DNA of 64,000 nt from KBS50 sp042434095 (GCF_042434095.1 NZ_JBHLUE010000019.1:186001-250000); one strand, 5' to 3'; positions 51,078-59,508 are shown, counted from the first letter of the stretch. The notes: generated from the sequence alone by a model not told the origin. Made by a program: numbers and translations.

Positions 51078-52493
51078 ATGACGAGCACCCGCGCCCAGAC
51101 CCCGGCCGAGCCGCGCACCGGCCCGGCCTGGCTGGTCCTCGCGCTGGCATGCGCCGGCCAGTTCATGGTCATCCTGGACGTGTCGATCGTGAACGTGGCG
51201 CTGCCCTCGATCCAGCGTGACCTGGGGTTCACCGCCACCGGGCTGGCCTGGGTGGTCAACGGATACGTGCTGGCATTCGCCGGTTTCCTGCTCCCGGGCG
51301 GCCGGGCGGCGGACCTGTTCGGCCGCCGCCGCATGCTGGTGGCCGGGCTGGGTCTCTTCTCCGCGGCAAGCCTGCTCGCGGGCCTGGCGGCCACCGCTGA
51401 GCTGCTGGTCATCGCCCGCGTCGCCCAGGGCCTGGGTGGCGCCATGCTGGCCCCGGCCACGCTCGCCGTGATCAACACGGGCTTCGGCGACGGGCCCGCG
51501 CGGGCCCGGGCCTTCGGCGCGTGGTCCGCCTCCGGCGGCATCGGCGGCATGGTCGGCGCTGTCGCCGGGGGCGTGCTGACCACCGGGCTCTCCTGGCGCT
51601 GGGTTTTCCTGATCAACGTGCCGATCGGCGCGGCGCTGATCGCCGTCGCGCTGACGTCCCTGGCCGCCGGGGCCGGTCGGCACGGATCGCTCGACCTGCT
51701 CGGCGCGGCCACCGGCACCGCCGGGCTGGCCTGCCTGATCTACGGCGTCATGCGGACAGCGGACCACCCGTGGGGGTCCGCGCCGGTGCTCGTCCCGGTG
51801 CTGGCCGGCGTGCTCCTGCTGGCGGCTTTCCTGGCCGTCGAGCAGCGGCTCGCGGTGGCGCCGATGATGCCGCTCCGGTTGTTCGCAAACCGGGGCGTGG
51901 CGGTCAGCAACGGCATGCTGCTGCTGTTCGGCGGCATCGCCATCGCCATGTGGTTCTTCTCGTCGTTGTTCCTGCAGAACGTGCTGGGCTTCAGCGCGCT
52001 CGGCGCCGGCCTGGGGCAGACGCCCGCCGCGGTCATGTTCGTGCTCACGGCCCGGCTCGCCGCCGGCTGGGTCCCGCGCACCGGGCCCCGTCGGCTGCTG
52101 TGGGCCGGGTGCGCCTGCCTGGTGGCCGGCTTCGGCTGGCTCTCGCGGGCCGGCGTCGACAGTCACTACCTCGCCGGCGTGCTGGGGCCGACGCTGCTCG
52201 TCGCCGGCGGCATCGGCCTGGTGTTCCCCACCCTGATGGCGTCCGCCACCGCCGACGTTCCGCCCGACGAGGCGGGAATCGTGGGGGGCGTCGCCAACGC
52301 CGCCAGCCAGGTCGGCGGATCCCTCGCCCTGGCCGGCTTCGCCACCGCGGCCACCGCGGCCACCGCCAGCGCCGCCGGCTCCGCGCCGGCGGCGCTGGCT
52401 GCCGGATACCGGCTGGTGTTCGCCCTCGCGGTCGCCGTGGCCCTGGCCATCGCCGGGCTGGGCCTACTGCTGCCGGGCAGGCGACGGAGCTGA
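51078..52493 (+). CDS. DHA2-family (EmrB/QacA-type) drug exporter
   Basis: A 471-residue 14-helix major facilitator with GGAGGAG before ATG 51078. Typical DHA2 motifs are QFMVILDVSIVNVALPSIQR in helix 1, WVVNGYVLAFAGFLLPGGRA and DLFGRRRMLVAGL (loop 2-3), RVAQGLGGAMLAPATLAVI, and motif C-like GGIGGMVGAVAGGVLTTG. It uses proton exchange to expel lipophilic compounds from the cell. It probably forms an operon with wrbA under the MarR repressor. Confidence 0.9.
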   Translation: MTSTRAQTPAEPRTGPAWLVLALACAGQFMVILDVSIVNVALPSIQRDLGFTATGLAWVVNGYVLAFAGFLLPGGRAADLFGRRRMLVAGLGLFSAASLLAGLAATAELLVIARVAQGLGGAMLAPATLAVINTGFGDGPARARAFGAWSASGGIGGMVGAVAGGVLTTGLSWRWVFLINVPIGAALIAVALTSLAAGAGRHGSLDLLGAATGTAGLACLIYGVMRTADHPWGSAPVLVPVLAGVLLLAAFLAVEQRLAVAPMMPLRLFANRGVAVSNGMLLLFGGIAIAMWFFSSLFLQNVLGFSALGAGLGQTPAAVMFVLTARLAAGWVPRTGPRRLLWAGCACLVAGFGWLSRAGVDSHYLAGVLGPTLLVAGGIGLVFPTLMASATADVPPDEAGIVGGVANAASQVGGSLALAGFATAATAATASAAGSAPAALAAGYRLVFALAVAVALAIAGLGLLLPGRRRS

Positions 52494-52509
52494 CCGACAC
52501 GCCGCTGTT

Positions 52510-52717
52510 GCCGGCAGGCCGGCCACGCGTCTGTTTTCGTCAAGACGGCCAGCGTCTGTTGCCGGCAGGCCGGCCACGTGTCTGTTGCCGGCAGGCCGGC
52601 CATGCGTCTGTTTTCGTCAAGACGGCCAGCGTCTGTCGCCGGCAGGCCGGCCACGCGTCTGTTTTCGTCAAGACGGGCGGCGGCGGGCCGGCCACGTGTC
52701 TGTTTTCGTCAAGACGG
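52510..52717. repeat. Composite tandem repeat array
   Basis: Two modules alternate between the DHA2 exporter and the VOC gene: GCCGGCAGGCCGGCCA (four copies at 52510, 52561, 52587 and 52638) and CTGTTTTCGTCAAGACGG (four copies at 52531, 52608, 52659 and 52700). The second module has 5-bp inverted arms (CGTCT/AGACG) and is AT-richer than its surroundings. No real gene is seen in the array, although it leaves open frames on both strands. Confidence 0.8.
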
Positions 52718-52734
52718 GCGGCGGTGGGCCGGCC

Positions 52735-52740
52735 TACGGT
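52735..52740 (+). promoter_or_regulatory. -10 box TACGGT, leaderless VOC transcript
   Basis: TACGGT is followed by CGCGTC and then ATG 52747, the same TACGGT-N6-ATG arrangement as the FBP gene. No Shine-Dalgarno sequence is present. Confidence 0.5.
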
Positions 52741-52746
52741 CGCGTC

Positions 52747-53142
52747 ATGACTCAACCACGATTCGACCTGCTCGGCCTGGTCGCCGCGGACCTGCCCGCC
52801 TCGCTCGCCTTCTACCGCCGGCTCGGCGTCGACATCCCGGCCGACGCCGACGCCCAGCCGCACGTCGAGGTGACGCTGCCGGGCGGCCTGCGACTGGCCT
52901 GGGACACGATCGAGACCATCCACGCGTTCGACCCCGGCTGGTCGGCGTCCGCCGGCGGCTCGCGGATGAGCCTCGCCTTCGACTGCGCCGAGCCGGCCCA
53001 GGTGGACGCCGTCTACGCCGACATGGTGGCGGCCGGCGCCGCCGGCCACCTGGCGCCGTTCGACGCCTTCTGGGGCCAGCGGTACGCGGTGCTGCACGAC
53101 CCGGACGGCAACGCCGTCGACCTCTTCGCGCCGCTGAAGTGA
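52747..53142 (+). CDS. VOC-family (glyoxalase/dioxygenase fold) protein
   Basis: A 131-residue vicinal-oxygen-chelate fold protein. ATG 52747 begins MTQPRFDLLGLVAADLPASL; both beta-alpha-beta-beta-beta halves are visible (SLAFYRRLGVDIP ... RLAWDTIETI and VYADMVAAGAAG ... YAVLHDPDGNAVDLFAP). The terminal DPDGNAVDLF is the usual VOC signature, though His/Glu metal ligands are not all present, so it may be a binding or resistance protein rather than an enzyme. It ends at copy 3 of the interspersed element. Confidence 0.85.
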   Translation: MTQPRFDLLGLVAADLPASLAFYRRLGVDIPADADAQPHVEVTLPGGLRLAWDTIETIHAFDPGWSASAGGSRMSLAFDCAEPAQVDAVYADMVAAGAAGHLAPFDAFWGQRYAVLHDPDGNAVDLFAPLK

Positions 53143-53194
53143 AAGGAGGGGCCCCCTCTTATCGCTTTCTGTATAGGAAGGGCCCCTTGTTAAC
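53141..53194. repeat. Interspersed GGGCCC element, copy 3
   Basis: A 54-bp copy with GAAAGGAGGGGCCCCCTCTT, TATCGCTTTCTGTATA and GGAAGGGCCCCTTGTTAAC. It begins in the VOC stop codon and lies before the convergent AraC gene end (53230). Same arrangement as the copies at 28631 and 35211. Confidence 0.75.
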
Positions 53195-53229
53195 GCCCTC
53201 AACCGCCCTCCGGCGGTTTGCTGACGCCC

Positions 53230-54048
53230 TCAGCCGCCGCCGGCGGTCAGCGCGCCCAGCGGCACGCCGGCCAGCGCCCGCACCTCGCGGGACAGGTGCG
53301 GCTGGTCGGCGTACCCGGTCCGGAACGCCACCTCGGCGACCGGCACCCCGGCGTACACCAGGGTCAGGGCCCGGCGCAGCCGCAGGATCCGGGCGAGCGT
53401 CTTCGGGCCGTACCCGAAGAGCTCCCGGCTGCGCCGGTGAAGTTGCCGCTCGCCCAGCCCGACCTCGGCGGCCACCGCGGCCACCGGCCGCCCGGCGGCC
53501 ATGCCCCGGGCCACCACCCCGGCCAGCCGATCCGGACCACCGGCCGCGCGCAACCGGTCAGCCGCCGCGGTGAGCAGCACTCCGCCGGCCCGCTCGGCGC
53601 CGGCCCACTCGCCGCCGGCCCGCTCGCCGCCGGCCCACTCGCCGCCCGCCCGCTCGGCGCCGGCCCACTCGCCGCCCGCCCGCTCGGCGCCGGTCGCCGC
53701 CGCCTCGGCCATCCGGTCGGCCAGCTCACGCGCCACGGCCGCCGGCCAGAGGTCGGCCAGCGGCCACCGCCGGTCCCGCAGCTCCGACGCGGGTACGCCG
53801 ATCACGGCCGGCCCGGTGCCCGGGGCGAACCGGAGCGCGACGCAGCACTCCCCCGGCATGCCAGCGGCCAGGTGGGCCGCGGTGTCGGGGCCGGCCACGA
53901 ACAGTCCGTGCGTCGAGGACCAAATGAGGTCCAGGCAGCCGTCCGGCAGCACTCGCGTCGGCCCGGCGCCCGACTCGCGGACGCTGGCCCAGAGGATGGT
54001 GCCGGCCAGCTCGGGCCCGGCGGGCTGCTCCCGGTACATCCCCGCCAT
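53230..54048 (-). CDS. AraC-family regulator with internal repeat insert
   Basis: A 272-residue regulator starting at ATG 54048 (or ATG 54039, MYREQPAGPELAGTILWAS, equally possible). The N-terminal domain resembles DUF6597-type AraC proteins (RVLPDGCLDLIWSSTHGLFV, VALRFAPGTGPAVIGVPASE). The C-terminal HTH is VAAVAAEVGLGERQLHRRSR, ELFGYGPKTLARILRLRRAL, VAFRTGYADQPHLSREVRAL. Between them a run of GAERAGGEWA-type units (about 37 residues, coded at roughly 53585-53695) is inserted; it is a slippage-type repeat. Target genes unknown. Confidence 0.83.
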   Translation of the reverse strand: MAGMYREQPAGPELAGTILWASVRESGAGPTRVLPDGCLDLIWSSTHGLFVAGPDTAAHLAAGMPGECCVALRFAPGTGPAVIGVPASELRDRRWPLADLWPAAVARELADRMAEAAATGAERAGGEWAGAERAGGEWAGGERAGGEWAGAERAGGVLLTAAADRLRAAGGPDRLAGVVARGMAAGRPVAAVAAEVGLGERQLHRRSRELFGYGPKTLARILRLRRALTLVYAGVPVAEVAFRTGYADQPHLSREVRALAGVPLGALTAGGG

Positions 54049-54068
54049 TGTGCCAGCGGCCGGCGGCA

Positions 54069-54178
54069 CGGCCGCGACGCCAGCCGTCCACGGCCGCGAC
54101 GCCAGCCGTCCACGGCCACGACGCCAGCCACCCACAGCCGCGACGCCGGCCACCCACGGCCACGACGCCAGCCGCCTG
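54069..54178. repeat. Five tandem 22-bp repeats
   Basis: Units starting at 54069, 54091, 54113, 54135 and 54157 with core CGCGACGCCAGCC, directly upstream of the AraC gene start. No coding function is supported. Confidence 0.8.
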
Positions 54179-54210
54179 CGGCTGGCCCGAAGCGGCGACC
54201 GGCGGACATC

Positions 54211-54304
54211 GACCGGCGGACGACGGATGGCGTCGACGAACGACGGTCGGCGCCGACCGCGACCGGCGGATGACGGATGGCGTCGACGAACGACGGTCGG
54301 CGCC
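54211..54304. repeat. 44-bp direct repeat, period 50
   Basis: Copies 54211-54254 and 54261-54304 differ at one base (GACCGGCGGACGACGG versus GACCGGCGGATGACGG). Non-coding, part of the repeat-rich region from 54049 to 54879. Confidence 0.85.
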
Positions 54305-54390
54305 CGACCGGCGGCGACCAGCCACGCCGGGCAGCCGCAACCAGCGGGCCACCAGCCACGCCGGGCACCCTGCCCCAGTGACCGGCCGCA

Positions 54391-54449
54391 GTCACGTATA
54401 CGCCAGCCCCCTCAACGGGCCCCGTTGAGGGGGCTGGCGTATACGTGAC
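54391..54449. repeat. 29-bp perfect inverted repeat
   Basis: Arms 54391-54419 and 54421-54449 are exact complements around a single C. Ends read GTCACGTATACGCCAGC and GCTGGCGTATACGTGAC. This is the longest perfect palindrome in the window. It could be a terminator, a protein-binding cruciform or a MITE-like end. Confidence 0.85.
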
Positions 54450-54473
54450 CACTCCTGGTCCGGCATGGCGGGC

Positions 54474-54629
54474 GGCGAGGGGCCCTTCCGCCGGCGGGCG
54501 GCGAGGGGCCCTTCCGCCGGCGGGCGGCGAGGGGCCCTTCCGCCGGCGGGCGGCGAGGGGCCCTTCCGCCGGCGGGCGGCGAGGGGCCCTTCCGCCGGCG
54601 GGCGGCGAGGGGGCCTTCCGCCGACGGCC
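54474..54629. repeat. Six tandem 26-bp repeats
   Basis: Units start every 26 bp at 54474, 54500, 54526, 54552, 54578 and 54604 (last divergent), each containing GGCGAGGGGCCCTTCCGCC. The core GGGGCCCTTCC is shared with the interspersed element. The array runs up to the assembly gap, which it probably caused. Confidence 0.85.
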
Positions 54630-54652
54630 AGCGGGCCACGGACGGCGGCGGG

Positions 54653-54766
54653 NNNNNNNNNNNNNNNNNNNNNNNNNNNNNNNNNNNNNNNNNNNNNNNN
54701 NNNNNNNNNNNNNNNNNNNNNNNNNNNNNNNNNNNNNNNNNNNNNNNNNNNNNNNNNNNNNNNNNN
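54653..54766. other. Assembly gap (114 N)
   Basis: A run of N without sequence, flanked on the left by a 26-bp tandem repeat array and on the right by an inverted repeat. True length and content are unknown; frames across it are not interpretable. Confidence 0.99.
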
Positions 54767-54788
54767 CGGGCAGCAGGGGCGGCGGGGT

Positions 54789-54833
54789 GTACGGCAGCGA
54801 CCCCAAGGGGGCGCGTAGGGGTCGCTGGCGTAC
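54789..54833 (-). terminator. Inverted repeat after the GT39 gene
   Basis: 16-bp arms GTACGGCAGCGACCCC and GGGGTCGCTGGCGTAC with one mismatch and a 13-nt loop, 46 bp past the stop of the GT39 gene. Probable terminator of the response regulator-kinase-GT39 operon. The inner GGCGTAC is also found in the 29-bp inverted repeat nearby. Confidence 0.55.
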
Positions 54834-54879
54834 CTCCCACCGGCCGCCGCCCGCCGGCGCGCCCGCCCCTCCGGTCGGG

Positions 54880-57126
54880 TCAGCTAGGGGCGGTCAGGTC
54901 GTAGACCGCCTCACCGTCGACCGTGCTGGCCAAGTAGGTCTCCGCCACCCACGCCGCGATCTCCTGGGCGGCCCGGCTGCCGCCGTTGGCACGGAAGCCC
55001 GAGCCGCCGAGGAAGTAGTGGATCTTGCCAGCCCGGACGTCTGCCTGGAACTGCGCCAACGTGGGCGACGGGTCGCTGCCGTTGAAGCCGCCCACCGGCA
55101 TCACCGGCAGCCCGGTCGCCAGCTGATACCCGGCCGCGTTGTTCGAGCCGATCGTGGCGGCCGCCCAGGTGTACCGGCCGGCATCCCCGGTCAGCAGGGC
55201 CCGAAGCTCGGCGCCGGGGACGCGGGCGTCCAGCAGCCCGCCCATGCCGCCCCGACTGCCGGCTGGTCCGCCCGCACCGGACTGACCCGCACCGGACTGA
55301 CCCGCGCCGGGCGCCCCCGGGGCGCCGCCCGCCTGTTGGCCGCTTCCGGGCACCTGCCCGCCGAGGTCCTGGCCACCGCCGGGAACCTGACCACCGCCGG
55401 GCAACCGGCCGCCGCCCGGGACCTGGCCACCACCCGGCACCTGGCCACCACCCGAGACCTGGCCACCACCGGGCACCTGGCCGCCGCCCGGGACCTGGCC
55501 ACCACCCGGCGCCTGGCCACCACCGGGCACCTGGCCACCACCCGGCACCTGGCCACCACCCGAGACCTGGCCACCGCCGGGGAACCGGCCGCCACCAGGG
55601 ACCCGCCCGCGGCCGTCGCCCTCGCCCCGAAAGCCGCCGCGGAATCCCGCGCCCCGGAAGCCGCCGCCCGGACCGAATTCGCCGCGTACGGCCGGGCCGG
55701 CCGACGGGATCGAACCGGTGTGCGCCACGGCCGCCGTGTCGAGGGCGTACCCGATCGGGCCGGCGAACGCGGCGGCCGCGCCCACGGCCAGCACCGCGGC
55801 CGAGAGCCACCGGGGCAGCCGGGCCACCACGACCAGCGCGGCCGCCGCGACCAGCCCGGCCACCAGCACCGCCGGGCGCAGCCACGGCTGCCAGTCCGCG
55901 CTGCGCAGCAGCAGCACGTACGACCAGAGCGACGTGCCGGCCAGCGTGCCGGCCAGAACGGCCACGGCCGGTAGCCACCGGCGACGGCGCCAGAGCAGCA
56001 TCACCCCGGCGCCGACCAGCGCGCCGATGGCCGGGGCCAGCGCCACCGCGTAGTACGCGTGGAAGATCCCCTGCATGAAGCTGAAGGTGATCGCCGTGAC
56101 CAGCAGCCAGCCGCCCCAGAGCACCAGCCCGGCCCGCCCCCGGTCGGTCCGCCCGGCCCGGCCGGCCAGCACCAGCCCGGCCAGCAGCAGCACCAGCGCG
56201 GCCGGCAGCAGCCAGCTCACCTGGCCGCCCAGCTCGGCGCCGAACAGCCGCAGCCAGCCGGTCTGCCCGGAGGCCGGGCCGAACCGCCCGCCACCGCCCA
56301 CGCTGCCCTCCTCGGCGCCGGTGATCCGGCCCAGGCCGTTGTAGCCGAAGGTCAGCTCGAGAATGCTGTTGTGCTGCGAGCCGCCGATGTACGGCCGGGC
56401 GGCGACCGGCATCAGCTCGACGATCGCCACCCACCAGCCGCCGGCCACCATCATGGCCAGTCCGGCCAGCAGCAGGTGCCGGATCCGCCGCGCCGCGCCG
56501 GTCGGCGCCGCCAGCAGGTACGTGGCGGCGAACGCCGGCACCACGAGGAAGGCCTGCAGCATCTTGGTGAGGTACCCGAACCCGACGAGCGCGCCGGCCA
56601 GGGCGAGCCAGCGGGCGCTCGCGGTCTCCACGGCACGGACGGTGGCGTACGCCCCGGCCACCAGCAGCAGCACGAGCAGCGCGTCCGGGTTGTTGAACCG
56701 GAACATCAGGGTGGCCACCGGGGTGACCGCCAGCACCGCGCCGGCGAGCAGGCCGGCGGCCGGGCCGTACCAGCGGCGCACGGCCGCGAAGAGCAAGCCG
56801 ACCGCGGCCACCCCGGCCAGCGCCTGCGGCACGAGGATGGCCCACGGGTTCAGCCCGAAGACGCGTACCGACAGGCCCATTACCCAGAGCGAGGCCGGGG
56901 TCTTGTCCACGGTGATCGAGTTGCCCGCGTCGGAGGAGCCGAAGAACAGCGCCTTCCAGCTCGCGGAGCCGGCCTGCGCGGCGGCCGAGTAGAACGAGTT
57001 GGCCCAGCCCGAGGCGCCGAGCCCGCACAGGTAGAGCAGTGCGGCGCCGAGCAGCAGGGCGGCCAGGGCCGGACGCACCCACCGGGGTTCCAACGCCGGA
57101 CCGGGCGCCGAAGTGCAGTCATCCAT
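54880..57126 (-). CDS. GT39-type membrane glycosyltransferase with Gly-rich repeat linker
   Basis: A 748-residue ArnT/PMT-like GT-C glycosyltransferase. About 11-13 membrane helices occupy residues 20-455; the first loop has SFYSAAAQAGSASWKALFFG and VDKTPASLWVMGLSVRVFG with the DKTP motif of actinobacterial GT39 proteins, and RFNNPDALLVLLLVAGAYA follows. Residues about 470-615 are an extracellular low-complexity linker with GGGQVPG/GGGQVSG repeated some fifteen times. A C-terminal soluble domain (RYTWAAATIGSNNAAGYQLA, PVMPVGGFNGSDPSPTLAQF) completes it. It probably transfers a sugar from a polyprenyl donor outside the cell. Third gene of a two-component operon. Confidence 0.87.
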   Translation of the reverse strand: MDDCTSAPGPALEPRWVRPALAALLLGAALLYLCGLGASGWANSFYSAAAQAGSASWKALFFGSSDAGNSITVDKTPASLWVMGLSVRVFGLNPWAILVPQALAGVAAVGLLFAAVRRWYGPAAGLLAGAVLAVTPVATLMFRFNNPDALLVLLLVAGAYATVRAVETASARWLALAGALVGFGYLTKMLQAFLVVPAFAATYLLAAPTGAARRIRHLLLAGLAMMVAGGWWVAIVELMPVAARPYIGGSQHNSILELTFGYNGLGRITGAEEGSVGGGGRFGPASGQTGWLRLFGAELGGQVSWLLPAALVLLLAGLVLAGRAGRTDRGRAGLVLWGGWLLVTAITFSFMQGIFHAYYAVALAPAIGALVGAGVMLLWRRRRWLPAVAVLAGTLAGTSLWSYVLLLRSADWQPWLRPAVLVAGLVAAAALVVVARLPRWLSAAVLAVGAAAAFAGPIGYALDTAAVAHTGSIPSAGPAVRGEFGPGGGFRGAGFRGGFRGEGDGRGRVPGGGRFPGGGQVSGGGQVPGGGQVPGGGQAPGGGQVPGGGQVPGGGQVSGGGQVPGGGQVPGGGRLPGGGQVPGGGQDLGGQVPGSGQQAGGAPGAPGAGQSGAGQSGAGGPAGSRGGMGGLLDARVPGAELRALLTGDAGRYTWAAATIGSNNAAGYQLATGLPVMPVGGFNGSDPSPTLAQFQADVRAGKIHYFLGGSGFRANGGSRAAQEIAAWVAETYLASTVDGEAVYDLTAPS

Positions 57127-57171
57127 GCCGGGAAGCCTTCCGGACCGCGCTGGCCCGGGACCGTGTGACGG

Positions 57172-58698
57172 CTATGCGTCGGCTGTCAGCAGCGGCAGCC
57201 GGATGGTGAAGGCGGTGTGCCCGGGCCGGCTGTCCATGGCCACGCCGCCGTCGTGCGCCTCGACCACGGCGGCCACGATGGCCAGCCCGAGTCCGGTGCT
57301 GCCGGCCGCCCGCGAGCGGGAGCTGTCGCCGCGGGCGAACCGCTCGAACACCTCCGGTTGCAGCTGCGCCGGGATGCCGGGCCCGTCGTCGGTGACCGTC
57401 AGCTCCGCCGCATCGTCCACGACGGCCAGCGAGGTGGTCACCGTGGTGCCCGGCGGGGTGTGCGTACGGGCGTTGGCCAGCAGGTTCGCCACCGCCTGGT
57501 GCAGCCGCTCGTCGTCCCCGGTCACCCGGACCGCCTCGGGCGGCAGGTCGAGCCGCCACTTGTGGTCCGGTCCGGCCGCGTGCGCGTCCCCCACCACGTC
57601 CACCACCAGCGCCGACAGGTCCACCGGCACGCTGGCCAGCGGGCGGCCGGAGTCGAGCCGGGCCAGCAGCAACAGGTCGTCCACCAGCCGGGTCATCCGG
57701 GTGCTCTCCGACTCGACCCGGGCCAGCGCGTGGGCCACGTCCGGCGGCACCTCCTGGCGGGACCGCCGGGTCAGCTCGGCGTACCCGCGGATGGCCGCCA
57801 GCGGCGTGCGCAGCTCGTGGCTCGCGTCGGCCACGAACTGGCGTACCCGGGTCTCGCTGGCGTGCCGGGCCGCGAGCGCGGCGCCGACGTGCCCGAGCAT
57901 CCGGTTGAGCGCGGCGCCGACCTGGCCCACCTCGGTCCGCGGGTCGGTGTCGGCGGCCGGCACCCGCTCGGAGAGCGCCACCTCGCCGCGGTGCAGCGGC
58001 AGCTCGGCCACCCGGCCGGCGGTGGCGGCCACCCGGCGCAGCGGCCGCAGGGACCGGCGGACGATGAGCGTCCCGGCCGTGCCGGCCGCGATCAGGCCGG
58101 CGCCGGCCACCCCGGCCTCGGCGGCCACCATCCACCAGAGCGTCTCCTCGACCTGCCCGAGCGGCAGCCCGGTGATCACCCGGCCGTTCGGCGTGGCCCT
58201 GCTCATCAGCCGGTAGTCACCGAGCCCGGTCAGGGTCCGGGTGTACGGTCGGCCGTCGGCCGGGAGCGTCACCAGCGGCGCCAGCTCGGTGGCCGTGAGC
58301 GCCCGGGCGCCGCCCTCCTCCTGGTACAGCCGAGCGGACACCGCACCCGCGTCGCCGGCCCCGATGACCGTGCCGACCGGGGCGCCGGGGAACGGCGGTG
58401 GGCCACCGGTCGACGCCCCGTCCTGGTCGGTGTCGGGCAGCAGCGGCCCCCGGTGGTCCCGCCACGGTTCGCCGCGCCGCACGGCCGCGGTGAGCTGCTG
58501 GTCGAGCTGGTGCACGAGGACGTTGCGCAGCGCCACCGTGGTGACCGTGCCGATCGCCACGCACACCACGGCCAGCAGGCTGAGCACCGCGACCAGCAGC
58601 CGGGTGTTCAGGGTGCGGCCGGCCCACCAGGACCGTCCGGCGGCGAGCCAGCGGACCGGACGGCGGACGGCGGGTTCAGTCCGCGGGCTTGAGGACAT
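57172..58698 (-). CDS. Sensor histidine kinase
   Basis: A 508-residue membrane kinase. Helices at about 33-58 and 188-213 enclose a ~130-residue sensor domain; a HAMP linker follows. H294 in DASHELRTPLAAIRGYAEL is the phosphorylated His. The ATPase domain shows the N box (HQAVANLLANARTHTPPG), G1 (VTDDGPGIP), F (FERFARGD) and G2 (STGLGLAIVAAVVEAH). ATG 58698 lies inside the response regulator gene (23-bp overlap), so the pair is co-translated. GT39 follows, suggesting control of envelope glycosylation; the signal is unknown. Confidence 0.92.
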   Translation of the reverse strand: MSSSPRTEPAVRRPVRWLAAGRSWWAGRTLNTRLLVAVLSLLAVVCVAIGTVTTVALRNVLVHQLDQQLTAAVRRGEPWRDHRGPLLPDTDQDGASTGGPPPFPGAPVGTVIGAGDAGAVSARLYQEEGGARALTATELAPLVTLPADGRPYTRTLTGLGDYRLMSRATPNGRVITGLPLGQVEETLWWMVAAEAGVAGAGLIAAGTAGTLIVRRSLRPLRRVAATAGRVAELPLHRGEVALSERVPAADTDPRTEVGQVGAALNRMLGHVGAALAARHASETRVRQFVADASHELRTPLAAIRGYAELTRRSRQEVPPDVAHALARVESESTRMTRLVDDLLLLARLDSGRPLASVPVDLSALVVDVVGDAHAAGPDHKWRLDLPPEAVRVTGDDERLHQAVANLLANARTHTPPGTTVTTSLAVVDDAAELTVTDDGPGIPAQLQPEVFERFARGDSSRSRAAGSTGLGLAIVAAVVEAHDGGVAMDSRPGHTAFTIRLPLLTADA

Positions 58699-59416
58699 AG
58701 CCCGCCCCGCGCAGCGTGTGGATCATCGGCGACCGTCCGGCGTCGATCTTCTTGCGCAGGTACGAAATGTAGAGCTCGACCACGTTCGCCTGGCCGCCGA
58801 AGTCGTAGTTCCAGACCCGGTCCAGGATCTGCGCCTTGCTCAGCACTCGGCGGGGATTGCGCATCAGGTACCGCAGCAGCTCGAACTCGGTGGCGGTCAG
58901 CGCGATCAGCTGGCCGGCCCGGCGTACCTCGTGGCTGTCCTCGTCGAGGGTCAGGTCGCCGACGCTCAGCACGGCCTCCTCGCGGGCGTTCACCGCCGAA
59001 CCGGCGCGGCGCATCAGCCCGCGCAGCCGGGCGACCACCTCCTCCAGGCTGAACGGCTTCGTGACGTAGTCGTCGCCGCCCGCGGTGAGGCCGGCGATCC
59101 GCTCCTCCACGGCGTCGCGGGCGGTGAGGAACAGCACCGGCACCGCCGGGTCGTGCGCGCGCAGCCGCTTGAGCACCTCGAGCCCGTCGAAGTCCGGCAG
59201 CATCACGTCCAGCACCACCGCGTCCGGCTGGAACTGCCGGGCCGCCCGCAGGGCCGCGTTGCCGGTGCCGGCGCTGCGCACGTCCCAGCCCTCGTACCGC
59301 AGGGCCATCGACAGCAGATCGGTCAGGGTCGCCTCGTCGTCGACCACCAGCACCCGGACGGGCTCCCCGTCCGGGCGGCGGAGCTCGACATGCCCGGTCG
59401 CGGCTCGTCCGTTCAT
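58676..59416 (-). CDS. OmpR-family response regulator
   Basis: A 246-residue regulator. ATG 59416 lies 8 nt after GGAGG and is preferred to ATG 59422, which is too close. The receiver has D26/D27 (VLVVDDEATLTDLLSMALRY), the phosphorylated D70 (AVVLDVMLPDFDGLEVL), T98 and K120 (DDYVTKPFSLEEVV). The C-terminal winged helix has LTATEFELLRYLMRNPRRVL, DRVWNYDFGGQANVVELYI and RGAGYVLKP. It is the first gene of the operon with the histidine kinase and the GT39 enzyme; resembles TcrA/MprA-type regulators. Confidence 0.93.
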   Translation of the reverse strand: MNGRAATGHVELRRPDGEPVRVLVVDDEATLTDLLSMALRYEGWDVRSAGTGNAALRAARQFQPDAVVLDVMLPDFDGLEVLKRLRAHDPAVPVLFLTARDAVEERIAGLTAGGDDYVTKPFSLEEVVARLRGLMRRAGSAVNAREEAVLSVGDLTLDEDSHEVRRAGQLIALTATEFELLRYLMRNPRRVLSKAQILDRVWNYDFGGQANVVELYISYLRKKIDAGRSPMIHTLRGAGYVLKPAD

Positions 59417-59508
59417 GACCATGTCCTCCAGGTTGCCGGGGCAGGCTGTGCCAGACCCCGGTCCAACCTGTGTATCAGCTGTGCGGGCCGCGCGGGCGGC
59501 CCGGGCCG

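Noticed and set aside
52166..52750. Frames on both strands through the composite repeat, e.g. repeated MAGLPATD or DENRRMAGLPA units
   Set aside because: Lack of ribosome sites and families; the repetition comes from the DNA array.
54474..54629. CRISPR array
   Set aside because: Units are directly adjacent 26-bp copies without unique spacers, and no cas genes are present.
54412..54879. Proteins predicted across the N run
   Set aside because: They consist of repeat translation and unknown residues; the gap makes the frame meaningless.
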